Source: Eubacterium sp. CAG:252 (GTDB lineage: Bacteria; Bacillota; Clostridia; Lachnospirales; Lachnospiraceae). From it: a stretch of 51,624 bases of DNA. The notes under the pieces are model-generated. The model searched no databases and had not been told where the DNA came from. It saw nothing but the letters and a program-made list of their open reading frames with translations. Below, piece after piece: positions 25,142 to 33,806 of this stretch. Position 1 is the stretch's first letter. The number at the start of each line of letters is the position of its first letter. A program made the position numbers and the translations under genes. Location: positions 1 through 51,624 of the forward strand of contig FR886342.1 in the NCBI GenBank assembly GCA_000436535.1. The letters run 5' to 3'.

Positions 25142-25738
25142 TCACTTCACAACATTAATATTAATCTTATCAGATGTCATCCCTGTCTTTCTTTTGGCTA
25201 TATCCTCTATCTGCGCCTTCTGGCTGGTTTCAAGTGTCTGCTGGTTGACAACTATATCAACTCCTGTGTCGGATACAGAAGCAACAACATCATTAAATCC
25301 TTTAGCCTCAAGAAGTATCTCAATAGCCATCTCCTTCTCAGAATAATCAGCTATCTTTGCAAGTTCATTGATAGCGGCTGTCTTTGATGATTTGTCAATA
25401 TTGGCATCATTTACTATATTGGTAAGATTTTCCGTATTCTTTGCCCGGATTTGTTCCCTGTTTAACTTTGCTTCTGATATAACGCCTGACGTTACACCGC
25501 CCGAGGTAAGTATGACACTTCCCGGCTCCATCATACTCTCATCATCCGGCTCTTCAGCAGGAACGGATATATCATTATCAGCACTGTCACTGGCTGCAAC
25601 ATCTGTAGCTGCCGCCTCACCTCTTCCACTAACCGATATTATATCCGAAATGTTTCCAGCATAATTAATATATCCGGCTACAGCAATCATTATCGCAAGA
25701 GCAGTTATAATAACCTGATTTTTTTTAATTCTTTTCAC
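25142..25738 (-). CDS. spoIIIAH: Stage III sporulation protein AH
   Basis: A 198-aa SpoIIIAH: a short cytosolic N-terminus (KRIKKNQ), one membrane helix (about 9-25), a low-complexity Ser/Asp/Glu stalk, and a C-terminal YscJ/FliF-like domain (ASVSDTGVDIVVNQQTL). In the mother-cell membrane it contacts forespore SpoIIQ. I chose the GTG at 25738, with GAGG 6 nt upstream. In-frame starts at 25750 and 25828 lie in the dispersed hairpin repeat at 25745-25801, so the longer N-terminus is an artefact. It is 115 nt from spoIIIAG, the largest gap in the operon. Confidence 0.9.
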   Translation of the reverse strand: MKRIKKNQVIITALAIMIAVAGYINYAGNISDIISVSGRGEAAATDVAASDSADNDISVPAEEPDDESMMEPGSVILTSGGVTSGVISEAKLNREQIRAKNTENLTNIVNDANIDKSSKTAAINELAKIADYSEKEMAIEILLEAKGFNDVVASVSDTGVDIVVNQQTLETSQKAQIEDIAKRKTGMTSDKININVVK

Positions 25739-25744
25739 AACACT

Positions 25745-25801
25745 CCTCATTTCTGCGCACATTTTTATATAACAGGGTTGTGTCAGGTGCGCACAGACAC
25801 C
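25745..25801 (-). repeat. Dispersed hairpin element, copy A (before spoIIIAH)
   Basis: 57 nt on the minus strand. TCTGTGCGCAC (near the 25799 end) pairs with GTGCGCAGA (25759-25751), directly followed by AATGAGGA, which is the Shine-Dalgarno of spoIIIAH. The first 25 nt match copy B (36648-36707) at 22 positions and the last 17 nt match exactly. See findings. Confidence 0.8.
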
Positions 25802-25853
25802 AAGCCTGCGGATTGTTAAACTAAGCATGTGATTTCAAAACCTCCGCTTGTTT

Positions 25854-26429
25854 CTATGACATTTTCATCACCTTGATTTTATGTACTGGAATATTCAAAA
25901 GTCCATATACAGCATTCGTTATATCATTGACAAGCTCCTTGTTATCACCACCTTCACATACAATAATCGCACCATCAACGACAGGCATATTCTCCATAAC
26001 AACATATGGTTTGCTGCCATCCGAAGTATCATAAAATATATGTGTACTTATCTTTTCTGTGTCAACATTCTCACTGCTGTCTGTTCCTGAAACGTCCTTT
26101 GAGCTGCTGTCGGAATATGTTTCGTCCTTTGCTAATACCTTTTCAGATGAATTCTTAACGCTTAACATCACCTTCACCTTTCCCACGCCATCAACACTTG
26201 ATAACACCTTTTCAAGACGTTTTTCTACATATTCCTCATACATATCAACGCTCATACTGTCGCTTTCCTCGGACACTGTAGCACTTTCTTTAGACTGTGA
26301 TGTTTTACCTGTTGGAAGTGTCACCACCATAAGCAAAACACCTGCTAGTATTAATATTAATATTTTATCCTTACCGAATTTATTCAATAAATTTTTATGG
26401 TCAGGCTTAATACTACCACTCCCCATCAT
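25854..26429 (-). CDS. spoIIIAG: Stage III sporulation protein AG
   Basis: A 191-aa protein with one N-terminal membrane helix (about 23-40), a Ser/Glu-rich stretch, then a ring-building domain with RLEKVLSSVDGVGKVKVMLS, typical of SpoIIIAG, which forms the large ring of the feeding-tube channel. The first ATG (26429) overlaps the TGA of spoIIIAF as ATGA, so translation is coupled. Confidence 0.93.
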   Translation of the reverse strand: MMGSGSIKPDHKNLLNKFGKDKILILILAGVLLMVVTLPTGKTSQSKESATVSEESDSMSVDMYEEYVEKRLEKVLSSVDGVGKVKVMLSVKNSSEKVLAKDETYSDSSSKDVSGTDSSENVDTEKISTHIFYDTSDGSKPYVVMENMPVVDGAIIVCEGGDNKELVNDITNAVYGLLNIPVHKIKVMKMS

Positions 26430-26968
26430 TTTATATATATACTGCCAACATCTATGCCTGTCTTTGCCGATATTTTTTCTTTTAAAGTGTCCATGTCCGA
26501 TTTTTTCAATCTATTTATGTGTATGACAACCTTTTCAACCGTCATATCCCCATAATCACCAGAAGCAACATCACTTACTGTTACATCTATATTATCCGCC
26601 TGCATATTATATTCACCAAGAACCTCAGCCACCTGTAACCTGACAGTCTTAATGACCACATCTCTGACCGTAAAACTGTATTCATTCGTATTATCCGCAT
26701 TATTCTTATAATATGCAGATGAATATTCTTTATAAAATGTATCAATACTGTTCTTTATAATGTTACCTCCTGCCTGTTTTATGACCGGGGATATTATTAT
26801 AAGCACAAGTATTATCCTTGTTATCATCCTTATATAATCTTTATATTTGTCCGAAACAACAACATTTATCAGAAGTGATGATATTATATAAAATGTTATG
26901 ACCTGCTTAAGCCACGTATATACAGCTTCTGTAATAACAACACCTCCTCTGTGGCTGCTTATTGTCAC
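26426..26968 (-). CDS. spoIIIAF: Stage III sporulation protein AF
   Basis: SpoIIIAF: two N-terminal membrane helices (VYTWLKQVITFYIISSLLI; MITRIILVLIIISPV) and a C-terminal soluble domain ending KISAKTGIDVGSIYIK. The start is not clear-cut. A GTG at 26968 overlaps the spoIIIAE stop as GTGA and gives 180 aa. A perfect AGGAGG (26947-26942) instead points to an in-frame ATT at 26935, 7 nt downstream, giving 169 aa and the N-terminus seen in the family, where the first Trp lies near residue 8. No ATG is in frame near either. Confidence 0.88.
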   Translation of the reverse strand: MTISSHRGGVVITEAVYTWLKQVITFYIISSLLINVVVSDKYKDYIRMITRIILVLIIISPVIKQAGGNIIKNSIDTFYKEYSSAYYKNNADNTNEYSFTVRDVVIKTVRLQVAEVLGEYNMQADNIDVTVSDVASGDYGDMTVEKVVIHINRLKKSDMDTLKEKISAKTGIDVGSIYIK

Positions 26969-28179
26969 CTGCCCGTAGCTATGCATACAATAACTATAGT
27001 AAGTATGAAAAGTACTGACGATATTATGACAAGGTATGTAAGGCAGCCTACCGCAGACGTGAGTGCCTGTACTGCCCTTATGATACGCTTGTCTGCTACC
27101 GGTTCCATAACCGCTGCCACACCCTGATATATACAAGATATTACAACAAGCTTAATCACTGGAAAGCTCATACACAAAACCAGTGCTATAACTCCTGCTG
27201 CGCCTATTGTATTCTTAATAAGCGAAGAGGAGGCTATAACCGTCTGTGACAGCATTGAAGCCGCATCTCCTATACCCGGAATTATACTTACCGCCTTGTA
27301 TACATATGATGTATTGATGCTGTCCTTCACAGGGTTTATTATACTTTTTATGCCGTTAAGCCCCATAAACACTGTCATCATCGTATATCCGCACCATTTT
27401 ATGCCCTTTTGTATAAAACCGCACAGCTTTGAAAAATGTGCCTCCTTGTCCACGCAGTCACACAGTGATACACACACATACACTCTGTTTAAGTTCATAA
27501 GTATATTTCTTATAAATATATCTGCCGCCGCCATCATCCATATAACTATCTGGTAATATCCTGCTGCACTGAGCGGCGAACCTGTGGCGCACACTGCCGG
27601 AAAGAACACCATTGATATAACCTTATATATGTTGATAAGTGATGTCACCGCATCCTGCGCTATCATAAAAACGCCCATAAATACTGATAACAATATCGTT
27701 ACAAGCGATACGGATATTATTCCTGCCGCAGTATCCTTAAGCTGTTTTTCATTAAAGAGAGGCGTAAGCACGTTAAGCACCGCTGAAAATATACAAAGAC
27801 ACACAACCTGAACAACTTCATTTCTGCCGGTTTTTACGACCTCTGTTATATATGCTGATATGTCCTTTATCTGCTCAAGCCCATTGCCGCCGCTTATAAG
27901 CGACTGCATTATTTTTCCATAAGATATATCAAGTCCCGTCTCTTTTTTAATAGTCTTGTCTATATCCTTATAATCACTGCTGTTAATATCTGTAATACCA
28001 TATGAGGAATTATTATTGTCCTCTGTTTTTTGTTCTGATAAGTCTTCTGCGTAGCATATATGTACAGATAAATGTATATTTATACCGATAGTATATATAA
28101 ATACACCTAAACATACCACACACAATATATGCCCTGCAATACATCCCGTTATATGTCCTGCCCTTCTACATCCACTCAT
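26965..28179 (-). CDS. spoIIIAE: Stage III sporulation protein AE
   Basis: A 404-aa polytopic membrane protein, the largest subunit of the SpoIIIA complex. A signal-like first helix (about 16-40) is followed by a ~90-residue extracytoplasmic part and about seven membrane segments. Conserved stretches include AGIISVSLVTILLS and IPGIGDAASMLSQTVIASSSLIKN. The ATG at 28179 shares a base with the spoIIIAD stop (TGATG). A longer in-frame start at 28257 would overlap spoIIIAD by 79 nt and is rejected. Confidence 0.93.
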   Translation of the reverse strand: MSGCRRAGHITGCIAGHILCVVCLGVFIYTIGINIHLSVHICYAEDLSEQKTEDNNNSSYGITDINSSDYKDIDKTIKKETGLDISYGKIMQSLISGGNGLEQIKDISAYITEVVKTGRNEVVQVVCLCIFSAVLNVLTPLFNEKQLKDTAAGIISVSLVTILLSVFMGVFMIAQDAVTSLINIYKVISMVFFPAVCATGSPLSAAGYYQIVIWMMAAADIFIRNILMNLNRVYVCVSLCDCVDKEAHFSKLCGFIQKGIKWCGYTMMTVFMGLNGIKSIINPVKDSINTSYVYKAVSIIPGIGDAASMLSQTVIASSSLIKNTIGAAGVIALVLCMSFPVIKLVVISCIYQGVAAVMEPVADKRIIRAVQALTSAVGCLTYLVIISSVLFILTIVIVCIATGR

Positions 28180-28559
28180 CACTTCAAGCACCCATTCACC
28201 ATCTCTAACAGTGCTATAATAACAGGCATACTGATAAGCACTATTGACACTCTGCACAACAGTTCAAGCTGTGAGGCTACTGCACTAAAACCATTGTCCC
28301 TGCATATATCTGAAACAAACTGCGTTGCTATGGATAAGCCTGTTATCTTCATAATTATCTTAATATACCCTCTCTCTATATCCACACTGTTAGTAAGAAC
28401 TCCTATATAGCCCGTTACCACTGAAAAACTGCTAAGCATATATATTGCTATAAAAAGGCCTGTCATAAGTACTATCACAGAAACATATGAGGGTGCCTCT
28501 TTTTTTATTAAAAGACAGCAGATAATAACACACATAACCATAACCGCCACCTGTAGCAA
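28179..28559 (-). CDS. spoIIIAD: Stage III sporulation protein AD
   Basis: A 126-aa membrane protein of four predicted helices (LQVAVMVMCVIICCLLIKKE at the start; VIVLMTGLFIAIYML). The likely start is TTG at 28559, with AAGGAG 11 nt upstream; the ATG between them is out of frame, and the next in-frame ATG (28541) would cut into the first helix. It is 49 nt after spoIIIAC. Confidence 0.9.
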   Translation of the reverse strand: MLQVAVMVMCVIICCLLIKKEAPSYVSVIVLMTGLFIAIYMLSSFSVVTGYIGVLTNSVDIERGYIKIIMKITGLSIATQFVSDICRDNGFSAVASQLELLCRVSIVLISMPVIIALLEMVNGCLK

Positions 28560-28608
28560 TACTCATCACTCTCCTTTATACGGCGCAGCACTGCAACCTC
28601 TTAAAGCC

Positions 28609-28803
28609 CTATATATTAAACAGCTTCTGCATAGAAGAAAACAGCTCTGCGATGTAGGGAATAACCCAATAAAGCACAATAAGGATTCCTGCAAGGCTTG
28701 TAAGAAAAGCCTGGTCATCTCTTCCACTATGCTTTAATATCTGATTAAGTATGGCTACGATTATTCCTACTGCCGCAATCTTAAATATTATACCTGACTC
28801 CAT
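28609..28803 (-). CDS. spoIIIAC: Stage III sporulation protein AC
   Basis: A 64-aa protein with two membrane helices (IIFKIAAVGIIVAILNQIL; LTSLAGILIVLYWVIPYIAEL), separated by the conserved SGRDDQAF loop. Length and loop are canonical for SpoIIIAC. It starts 36 nt after spoIIIAB. Confidence 0.94.
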   Translation of the reverse strand: MESGIIFKIAAVGIIVAILNQILKHSGRDDQAFLTSLAGILIVLYWVIPYIAELFSSMQKLFNI

Positions 28804-28839
28804 ATGCCTGCCTTTCCTGCGTATACATCTGCTGGATAT

Positions 28840-29367
28840 TTATATGAGAATTATTGTTATAACAATGCCAGCCATTACGCCTGATATCTGATATATCTTT
28901 GACCTTGTCCCTGCCTCAGACTGTAATCTCTGGTATATATTTTTAAGCTTGTATTCCACATTGCCTGCACACTGCAGCTGCATATTTCTGTCTATATATG
29001 TATTAATATTTCCAAGCTCCTTTATCACACTTATCTCCTCTTTTTTAACAATTCCACTCTTTATAAGCTTCTTTGCTTCACTAAGCCATATTTCATTAAA
29101 TGTATCTTCCTTTTGTGTTATGTCTGAAAGTTTTATATATACCTGCTCATACATACTGCTTACTATGCTGTTTGTTATGCTCTTTGATAACTCACTGCAT
29201 ATTACAGGAAGCGGCGTAAGTCCGTATTTTATCTGCGACTGTATATAATTAAGAGAATATATGTAGGCATCTATCACATTTATACGTTCCTTTAACTGCC
29301 CTGCAAGATAGAAACCGTAATATGTTGTCATTACAATTATGAGTGCCGCTCCCGATAGTTTATACAC
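28840..29367 (-). CDS. spoIIIAB: Stage III sporulation protein AB
   Basis: A 175-aa GspF-like membrane protein with an N-terminal helix (about 5-22) and a C-terminal helix (about 158-175) around a helical domain (INVIDAYIYSLNYIQSQIKYG; PLPVICSELS). It is thought to work with the ATPase SpoIIIAA. Its GTG start at 29367 lies inside spoIIIAA, a 31-nt overlap that suggests coupled translation. Confidence 0.93.
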   Translation of the reverse strand: MYKLSGAALIIVMTTYYGFYLAGQLKERINVIDAYIYSLNYIQSQIKYGLTPLPVICSELSKSITNSIVSSMYEQVYIKLSDITQKEDTFNEIWLSEAKKLIKSGIVKKEEISVIKELGNINTYIDRNMQLQCAGNVEYKLKNIYQRLQSEAGTRSKIYQISGVMAGIVITIILI

Positions 29368-30233
29368 TTTTCAATAGTTCCCTTTCCATGCCTTTTAGAC
29401 ATTATTATTATTTTATTAAAACCATCCATGCCGACTAACTCCTTGACATAAGGCTTGTTTAATACATCTTCAAGCGAATAGCCGTGCACTGTTCCTATTA
29501 TTATGCAGCCACAGGCGATACAATATCTTATTGCCTGTGCGTCGTACTTGTTTCCTATCTCATCCACCGCTATCATTCCCGGTGACATCGCGCGTATAGC
29601 CATAAGCATGCCTGAATCTTTAGGGCATCCGTCAAAAACATCTGTTCTCTCTCCTATGTCATTCTGCGGCACTCCCATATAACAGCCGGCTATCTCCTGT
29701 CTTTCATCAATAAGACTTATATTCATAGACAGTTCAGGATTGTTCGATATATTTCTTACGACATCACGAAGCAGAGTTGTCTTTCCACAGCCCGGAGGCG
29801 ATATTATAAGAGTATTTTCAAGCCCGCCAGCATATACAAAGTCCATCACCTTATTACTGCAGCCAAGCACCTGATGCGCCACTCTTATGCATAAAAATGT
29901 TATGTAATTAAAGTTTCTTATACTGTTATTTTCTACTATTGCATGGCCTGCTATTCCTATTCTGTGTCCGCCCTCTATTGTAATAAATCCCTGCTTAAAG
30001 CTCTGTTCGTAAGCATATACTGAATAATTCGCCGCAAGCTCTATTATCTTTCTTATGTGCTCCTTTTTAGCCTTCACTGTGCTTAGTACCTCTTTGTTAT
30101 CATATATAAGTGAAATATACCGTCCTGTACGTATTCTTATCTCATTAATCTTGTCAAATTTTATCCCGTAAAGATTAAGTCCCGTGACTAATTCACCGGG
30201 AAGTATCCTTATGATTTGTCCTATATCCCCCAT
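29337..30233 (-). CDS. spoIIIAA: Stage III sporulation protein AA (ATPase)
   Basis: A 298-aa secretion-type ATPase that powers the SpoIIIA channel. Walker A PPGCGKTT is at 146-153, Walker B MIAVDEIG near 220-227, and a conserved R-rich loop EIRIRTGRYISL near 31-42. It is the first gene of the eight-gene operon. GGAGG lies 10 nt before the ATG but inside the right arm of the preceding terminator hairpin, and a sigma-E-like promoter is embedded in the left arm (see the regulatory features). Confidence 0.95.
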   Translation of the reverse strand: MGDIGQIIRILPGELVTGLNLYGIKFDKINEIRIRTGRYISLIYDNKEVLSTVKAKKEHIRKIIELAANYSVYAYEQSFKQGFITIEGGHRIGIAGHAIVENNSIRNFNYITFLCIRVAHQVLGCSNKVMDFVYAGGLENTLIISPPGCGKTTLLRDVVRNISNNPELSMNISLIDERQEIAGCYMGVPQNDIGERTDVFDGCPKDSGMLMAIRAMSPGMIAVDEIGNKYDAQAIRYCIACGCIIIGTVHGYSLEDVLNKPYVKELVGMDGFNKIIIMSKRHGKGTIEKCINYRERHS

Positions 30234-30239
30234 AAAAAA

Positions 30240-30280
30240 ACAACCTCCATATACCGTTTTTCACAGTATATGAAGGTTGT
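30240..30280 (-). terminator. Intrinsic terminator of the ABC exporter operon, overlapping the spoIIIAA ribosome site
   Basis: Minus strand: arms 30280-30266 and 30254-30240 pair over 15 bp (one G-T wobble) with an 11-nt loop, followed by an unbroken T-run up to the spoIIIAA ATG. It begins 20 nt after the permease stop. The spoIIIAA Shine-Dalgarno GGAGG (30248-30244) is inside the 3' arm. Confidence 0.9.
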
Positions 30281-30293
30281 CTTTTAATTATTC
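30265..30293 (-). promoter_or_regulatory. Sigma-E-like promoter of spoIIIA
   Basis: Minus strand: -35 GAATAAT (30293-30287; consensus KMATATT, 6 of 7), 14-nt spacer, -10 CATATACT (30272-30265; consensus CATACAMT, 7 of 8). The predicted start near 30258 falls in the loop of the terminator hairpin. In Bacillus the spoIIIA operon is sigma-E dependent. Confidence 0.75.
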
Positions 30294-30300
30294 ATCGTTT

Positions 30301-33009
30301 CTATTCTACTGACTTAAGCGACTCTACCATAGGTATTTTCTTAAGTGACGGATACATAATAAGATTGATAAGGAGTGAGAATAATATAGTTATTCCATAT
30401 GATATAAGGAATGAACTTATATTTATCTTAGTTCCAAACATGACACCGTCAAGCTCAATCGTTGTCATAATATAAGAGTGAAGTGCCACACCGAGAAGAA
30501 GTCCGAATACTCCACCAATAAGTGTAAGTATTATATTCTCCCTGTATACATACTCTCCTACCTCTGTATCGTAGAAACCGAGTACTTTTATCGTAGCTAT
30601 CTCTCTTATACGCTCTGATATATTGACGTTAGTAAGATTATACAGTACCACAAATGCAAGCATACCTGCTGATATTATAAGCACCCATGTTACAAGGTCA
30701 AGCGACTGTATCATATTCTCAAATCTTGATATATTGGCTTTTACAAATGTGAGTGACTTTACACTGCTGTCTGTAAGATATCTGTCACCGATAGCAGCCT
30801 GTACAGTCTCATCATCACCTGTCAGTTTTCCTAATATTCTGTTGTTATCCGGTGTATATCCGAATACCTGATTGAAATAATCGGACGTCATAAATATATA
30901 ATTATTAATATACATTTCCATAACACCAGTTACATTTACTGATACCTGCTTATTATTATCATCCTGTATAAGTATAGTATCGCCTGCCTTTACCGAAAGG
31001 TCTTTAGCAAGCTTTTCAGTTATGATAACTCCTGAGTCAGTAAGCTCTAGTTCGCTCTTATCTTTTCTTGACCTGAAGGTTACAAAGTCTTTATAGTCCT
31101 GCTCATTACTTACAACTGTTATCTCTGTGCTGTAATCGTCTGACTCCCCAGACACCTTTACGTCAGATGTATATGCATAATCCATAAGTGAGTCTTTATA
31201 ATATTCATCTTTAGCTATATTGTCTGCCACATTTTTAATGGACTCTGTATCAGCGTTATTATTAAATACAAGTATGTCATCATAATGTATTATCTGACCG
31301 TACTGGTTATCTATAATGCTCTGCACGCTGTCCTTTATTCCAAAGCCAGCAGTTATAAGTGCGCCACAGCCCGCTATACCGATAACTGTCATAAAGAAAC
31401 GCTTCTTATACAGGAATATATTTCTCATAGTCACTTTTCTTGTAAATGACATATGTTTCCATATAAATGTGTGCTCTAGAAGAATTTTTTTACCACTCTT
31501 TGGCGCTTTAGGGCGCATAAGAACTGATGGCTCTTCAGAAAGCTCATAATAGCATGAATATAATGTAGCAATGAGTGTTACTAATACAAGACTTAACACT
31601 GCAACAACTGATAATAATGTATGGCTGGCATACGTAATTGATGGAAGCTGGTATATGATATTCCACGAATCATATATGATATAAGGGAACAGCCTTAATC
31701 CTATGATACAGCCTATAATACCGCCTACAAGTGAAGCGGCAAGTGCATATGACACATACTTTAAAGCTATAGTACCTTTACCATATCCAAGCGCCTTATA
31801 TGTACCGATAAGTCCTCTCTGTTCTTCAACCATTCTTGTCATAGTTGTAAGACATACAAGACCTGCTACTATTATAAAAAATAGCGGAAACACTGTTGCT
31901 ATCGCCTTCATTCTGTTTGCACTTGATTCATAGTCCCTGAACGAATATGAAGACTCTCTTGTAAGCACATACCATTCCCAGTCATCACTGTCGGCAAGCG
32001 TTTCCTCCATCATCTTATCATACTCTGCATACACTGACTCAAAGTCAAACTGCAATACAGCCTTTTCATAAGCTGGCGTTACATATGGTTCTATCATAGC
32101 GGACACATCCATACCCGGATAATATGTCTCATACTGCTTTGTTATGGAGTCAACAACATTCTGTCTTATTGTACCTAAGATTTCCTCTCTTTTTTCCTCT
32201 TTTGCTTTTGCATATTCATCCTTTATGTTCTGTTTTCTTATATCAAGCCTGTCCTTTGATATACCCTTTATATCATCTGTATACTTATCCATCATAGTCT
32301 TATACTCATCCGAATAAGTATCAAGCTCCTTAGCACCATCTATAATGACATAACCTTCTGTATAGTAATCATTCTTAAGCTCATCATCCGGCACATATAT
32401 GCAGTAGCTTATATGTCCGTTTCCTATTCCAGAAGAACCAAGGTCATAAGACACATAACATGGTGAATATACTATTCCTACAACTGTGTACTCACTATCC
32501 TTAAATGTATCACTTATATCATCTTCTGTGCCCGACTTAAAAGTAATGACATCACCAATCTGCATAGACTTACGTGTATCCTCATACTTTACGACACATT
32601 CTTTATCATTCTCAGGAAGACGTCCTTCCTTTATTCTTAACCGATTGATATAACTGTCATCATCTGACGACTTTCCTACCGGAACACTTGATACATGTGC
32701 AACATTTTCCTTGCCATCATAGTTAACAAGTACATCCTGCGTATTGGCCCCGTACACCGCTTTAACACCGTCAACTTTACTTATCGCATCCATATCGTCT
32801 GCGGTTAAGCCTATTGATGATAATATTCTTATATCATTCATATTATATTCATCATAATACGAATCTGAGGAATGTTTCATATCGTTAGAAGAAGCTGTTA
32901 TTCCGGCAAAAAAGGCTACACCGATTGCAACGATTGCCATAATAGCAAAAAATCTTCCAAGTGACCCTTTTATCTCTCTTATAAAATCTTTAAACACTGA
33001 TTTTTTCAT
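30301..33009 (-). CDS. ABC transporter permease, FtsX/MacB-like, large
   Basis: A 902-aa FtsX-family permease. One N-terminal membrane helix (about 18-40) is followed by a large extracellular MacB-type domain with a Lys/Glu-rich helical insert (~250-300), three helices around 370-480, a second external domain, and three helices near 770-890. Duplicated FtsX domains are typical of clostridial antimicrobial-peptide or lipid exporters. The partner ATPase ends 73 nt upstream. Substrate unknown. The operon terminator follows at 30280-30240. Confidence 0.85.
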   Translation of the reverse strand: MKKSVFKDFIREIKGSLGRFFAIMAIVAIGVAFFAGITASSNDMKHSSDSYYDEYNMNDIRILSSIGLTADDMDAISKVDGVKAVYGANTQDVLVNYDGKENVAHVSSVPVGKSSDDDSYINRLRIKEGRLPENDKECVVKYEDTRKSMQIGDVITFKSGTEDDISDTFKDSEYTVVGIVYSPCYVSYDLGSSGIGNGHISYCIYVPDDELKNDYYTEGYVIIDGAKELDTYSDEYKTMMDKYTDDIKGISKDRLDIRKQNIKDEYAKAKEEKREEILGTIRQNVVDSITKQYETYYPGMDVSAMIEPYVTPAYEKAVLQFDFESVYAEYDKMMEETLADSDDWEWYVLTRESSYSFRDYESSANRMKAIATVFPLFFIIVAGLVCLTTMTRMVEEQRGLIGTYKALGYGKGTIALKYVSYALAASLVGGIIGCIIGLRLFPYIIYDSWNIIYQLPSITYASHTLLSVVAVLSLVLVTLIATLYSCYYELSEEPSVLMRPKAPKSGKKILLEHTFIWKHMSFTRKVTMRNIFLYKKRFFMTVIGIAGCGALITAGFGIKDSVQSIIDNQYGQIIHYDDILVFNNNADTESIKNVADNIAKDEYYKDSLMDYAYTSDVKVSGESDDYSTEITVVSNEQDYKDFVTFRSRKDKSELELTDSGVIITEKLAKDLSVKAGDTILIQDDNNKQVSVNVTGVMEMYINNYIFMTSDYFNQVFGYTPDNNRILGKLTGDDETVQAAIGDRYLTDSSVKSLTFVKANISRFENMIQSLDLVTWVLIISAGMLAFVVLYNLTNVNISERIREIATIKVLGFYDTEVGEYVYRENIILTLIGGVFGLLLGVALHSYIMTTIELDGVMFGTKINISSFLISYGITILFSLLINLIMYPSLKKIPMVESLKSVE

Positions 33010-33082
33010 TGTGTTAATTCTGCCTTTCCATAATGTGCAAGTTCTTTATCAGTTATATAGTGTCCTGATTATAAATAACCAG

Positions 33083-33784
33083 TTACCACTCTATCTGTTC
33101 TATAGGTAATGGACTTTCATTGACTGTCACGCTGTCAACGACCCCGTTCTTTACCTTTATGACCTTATCACCCATGGCTGTAAGCGCAAGATTATGTGTT
33201 ATGACTACTACTGTCACACCTCTTTCACGACATGTATCCTGTAAAAGCTTTAATATCTGCTTTCCTGTATTATAATCAAGTGCACCCGTAGGCTCATCAC
33301 ATAAAAGCAGCTTTGGATTCTTTGCAAGAGCTCTTGCTATGGCAACTCTCTGTTGCTCACCGCCTGATAACTGTGCCGGAAAGTTAGCACTTCTGTCCTT
33401 AAGTCCTACTGCCTCTATAACCTCATCTATATCAAGAGGATTTTTACATATCTGTGTTGCAAGCTCCACATTTTCCCTTACTGTAAGGTTCTGTACAAGA
33501 TTATAGAACTGGAACACGAATCCGATATCGTATCGTCTGTAGGTAGTAAGTCTTTTAGCATTAAACTTTGTTACATTTTCCTTATCTACAATTATCTTAC
33601 CTGTGGTAGCCATATCCATACCACCCATAAGGTTAAGGATAGTACTTTTACCTGCTCCACTTGCACCTGCTATAACTGCGAACTCACCTTTATCTATGCT
33701 AAAACTTGCACCATTAAGTGCTTTTATCTTAACATCCCCCATTTTATAGATTTTCTTGACGTTATCAAATTCTATATAGCTCAT
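33083..33784 (-). CDS. ABC transporter ATP-binding protein, LolD/MacB type
   Basis: A 233-aa ATPase: Walker A GASGAGKST, signature LSGGEQQRVAIARAL, Walker B LLLCDEPTGALD and the switch His in VVVITHN. This subfamily pairs with FtsX-type permeases such as the next gene. The ATG at 33784 has AGAGG just upstream; an in-frame GTG two codons earlier overlaps that site. It is 22 nt downstream of the HD-GYP gene, so the three form one unit. Confidence 0.92.
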   Translation of the reverse strand: MSYIEFDNVKKIYKMGDVKIKALNGASFSIDKGEFAVIAGASGAGKSTILNLMGGMDMATTGKIIVDKENVTKFNAKRLTTYRRYDIGFVFQFYNLVQNLTVRENVELATQICKNPLDIDEVIEAVGLKDRSANFPAQLSGGEQQRVAIARALAKNPKLLLCDEPTGALDYNTGKQILKLLQDTCRERGVTVVVITHNLALTAMGDKVIKVKNGVVDSVTVNESPLPIEQIEW

Positions 33785-33806
33785 ATGCACCTCTTTTATA
33801 TAATAA

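Noticed and set aside
25739..25828. Extended N-terminus for SpoIIIAH
   Set aside because: The 30 extra residues are encoded by the dispersed hairpin repeat; a GTG with well-placed GAGG starts the family-like protein.
26969..27136. Long N-terminal extension of SpoIIIAF
   Set aside because: It overlaps the spoIIIAE coding region and lacks membrane-protein character; family members start near the first helix.
28180..28257. Longer SpoIIIAE start
   Set aside because: It would overlap spoIIIAD by 79 nt; the TGATG junction at 28179 is a normal coupled start.
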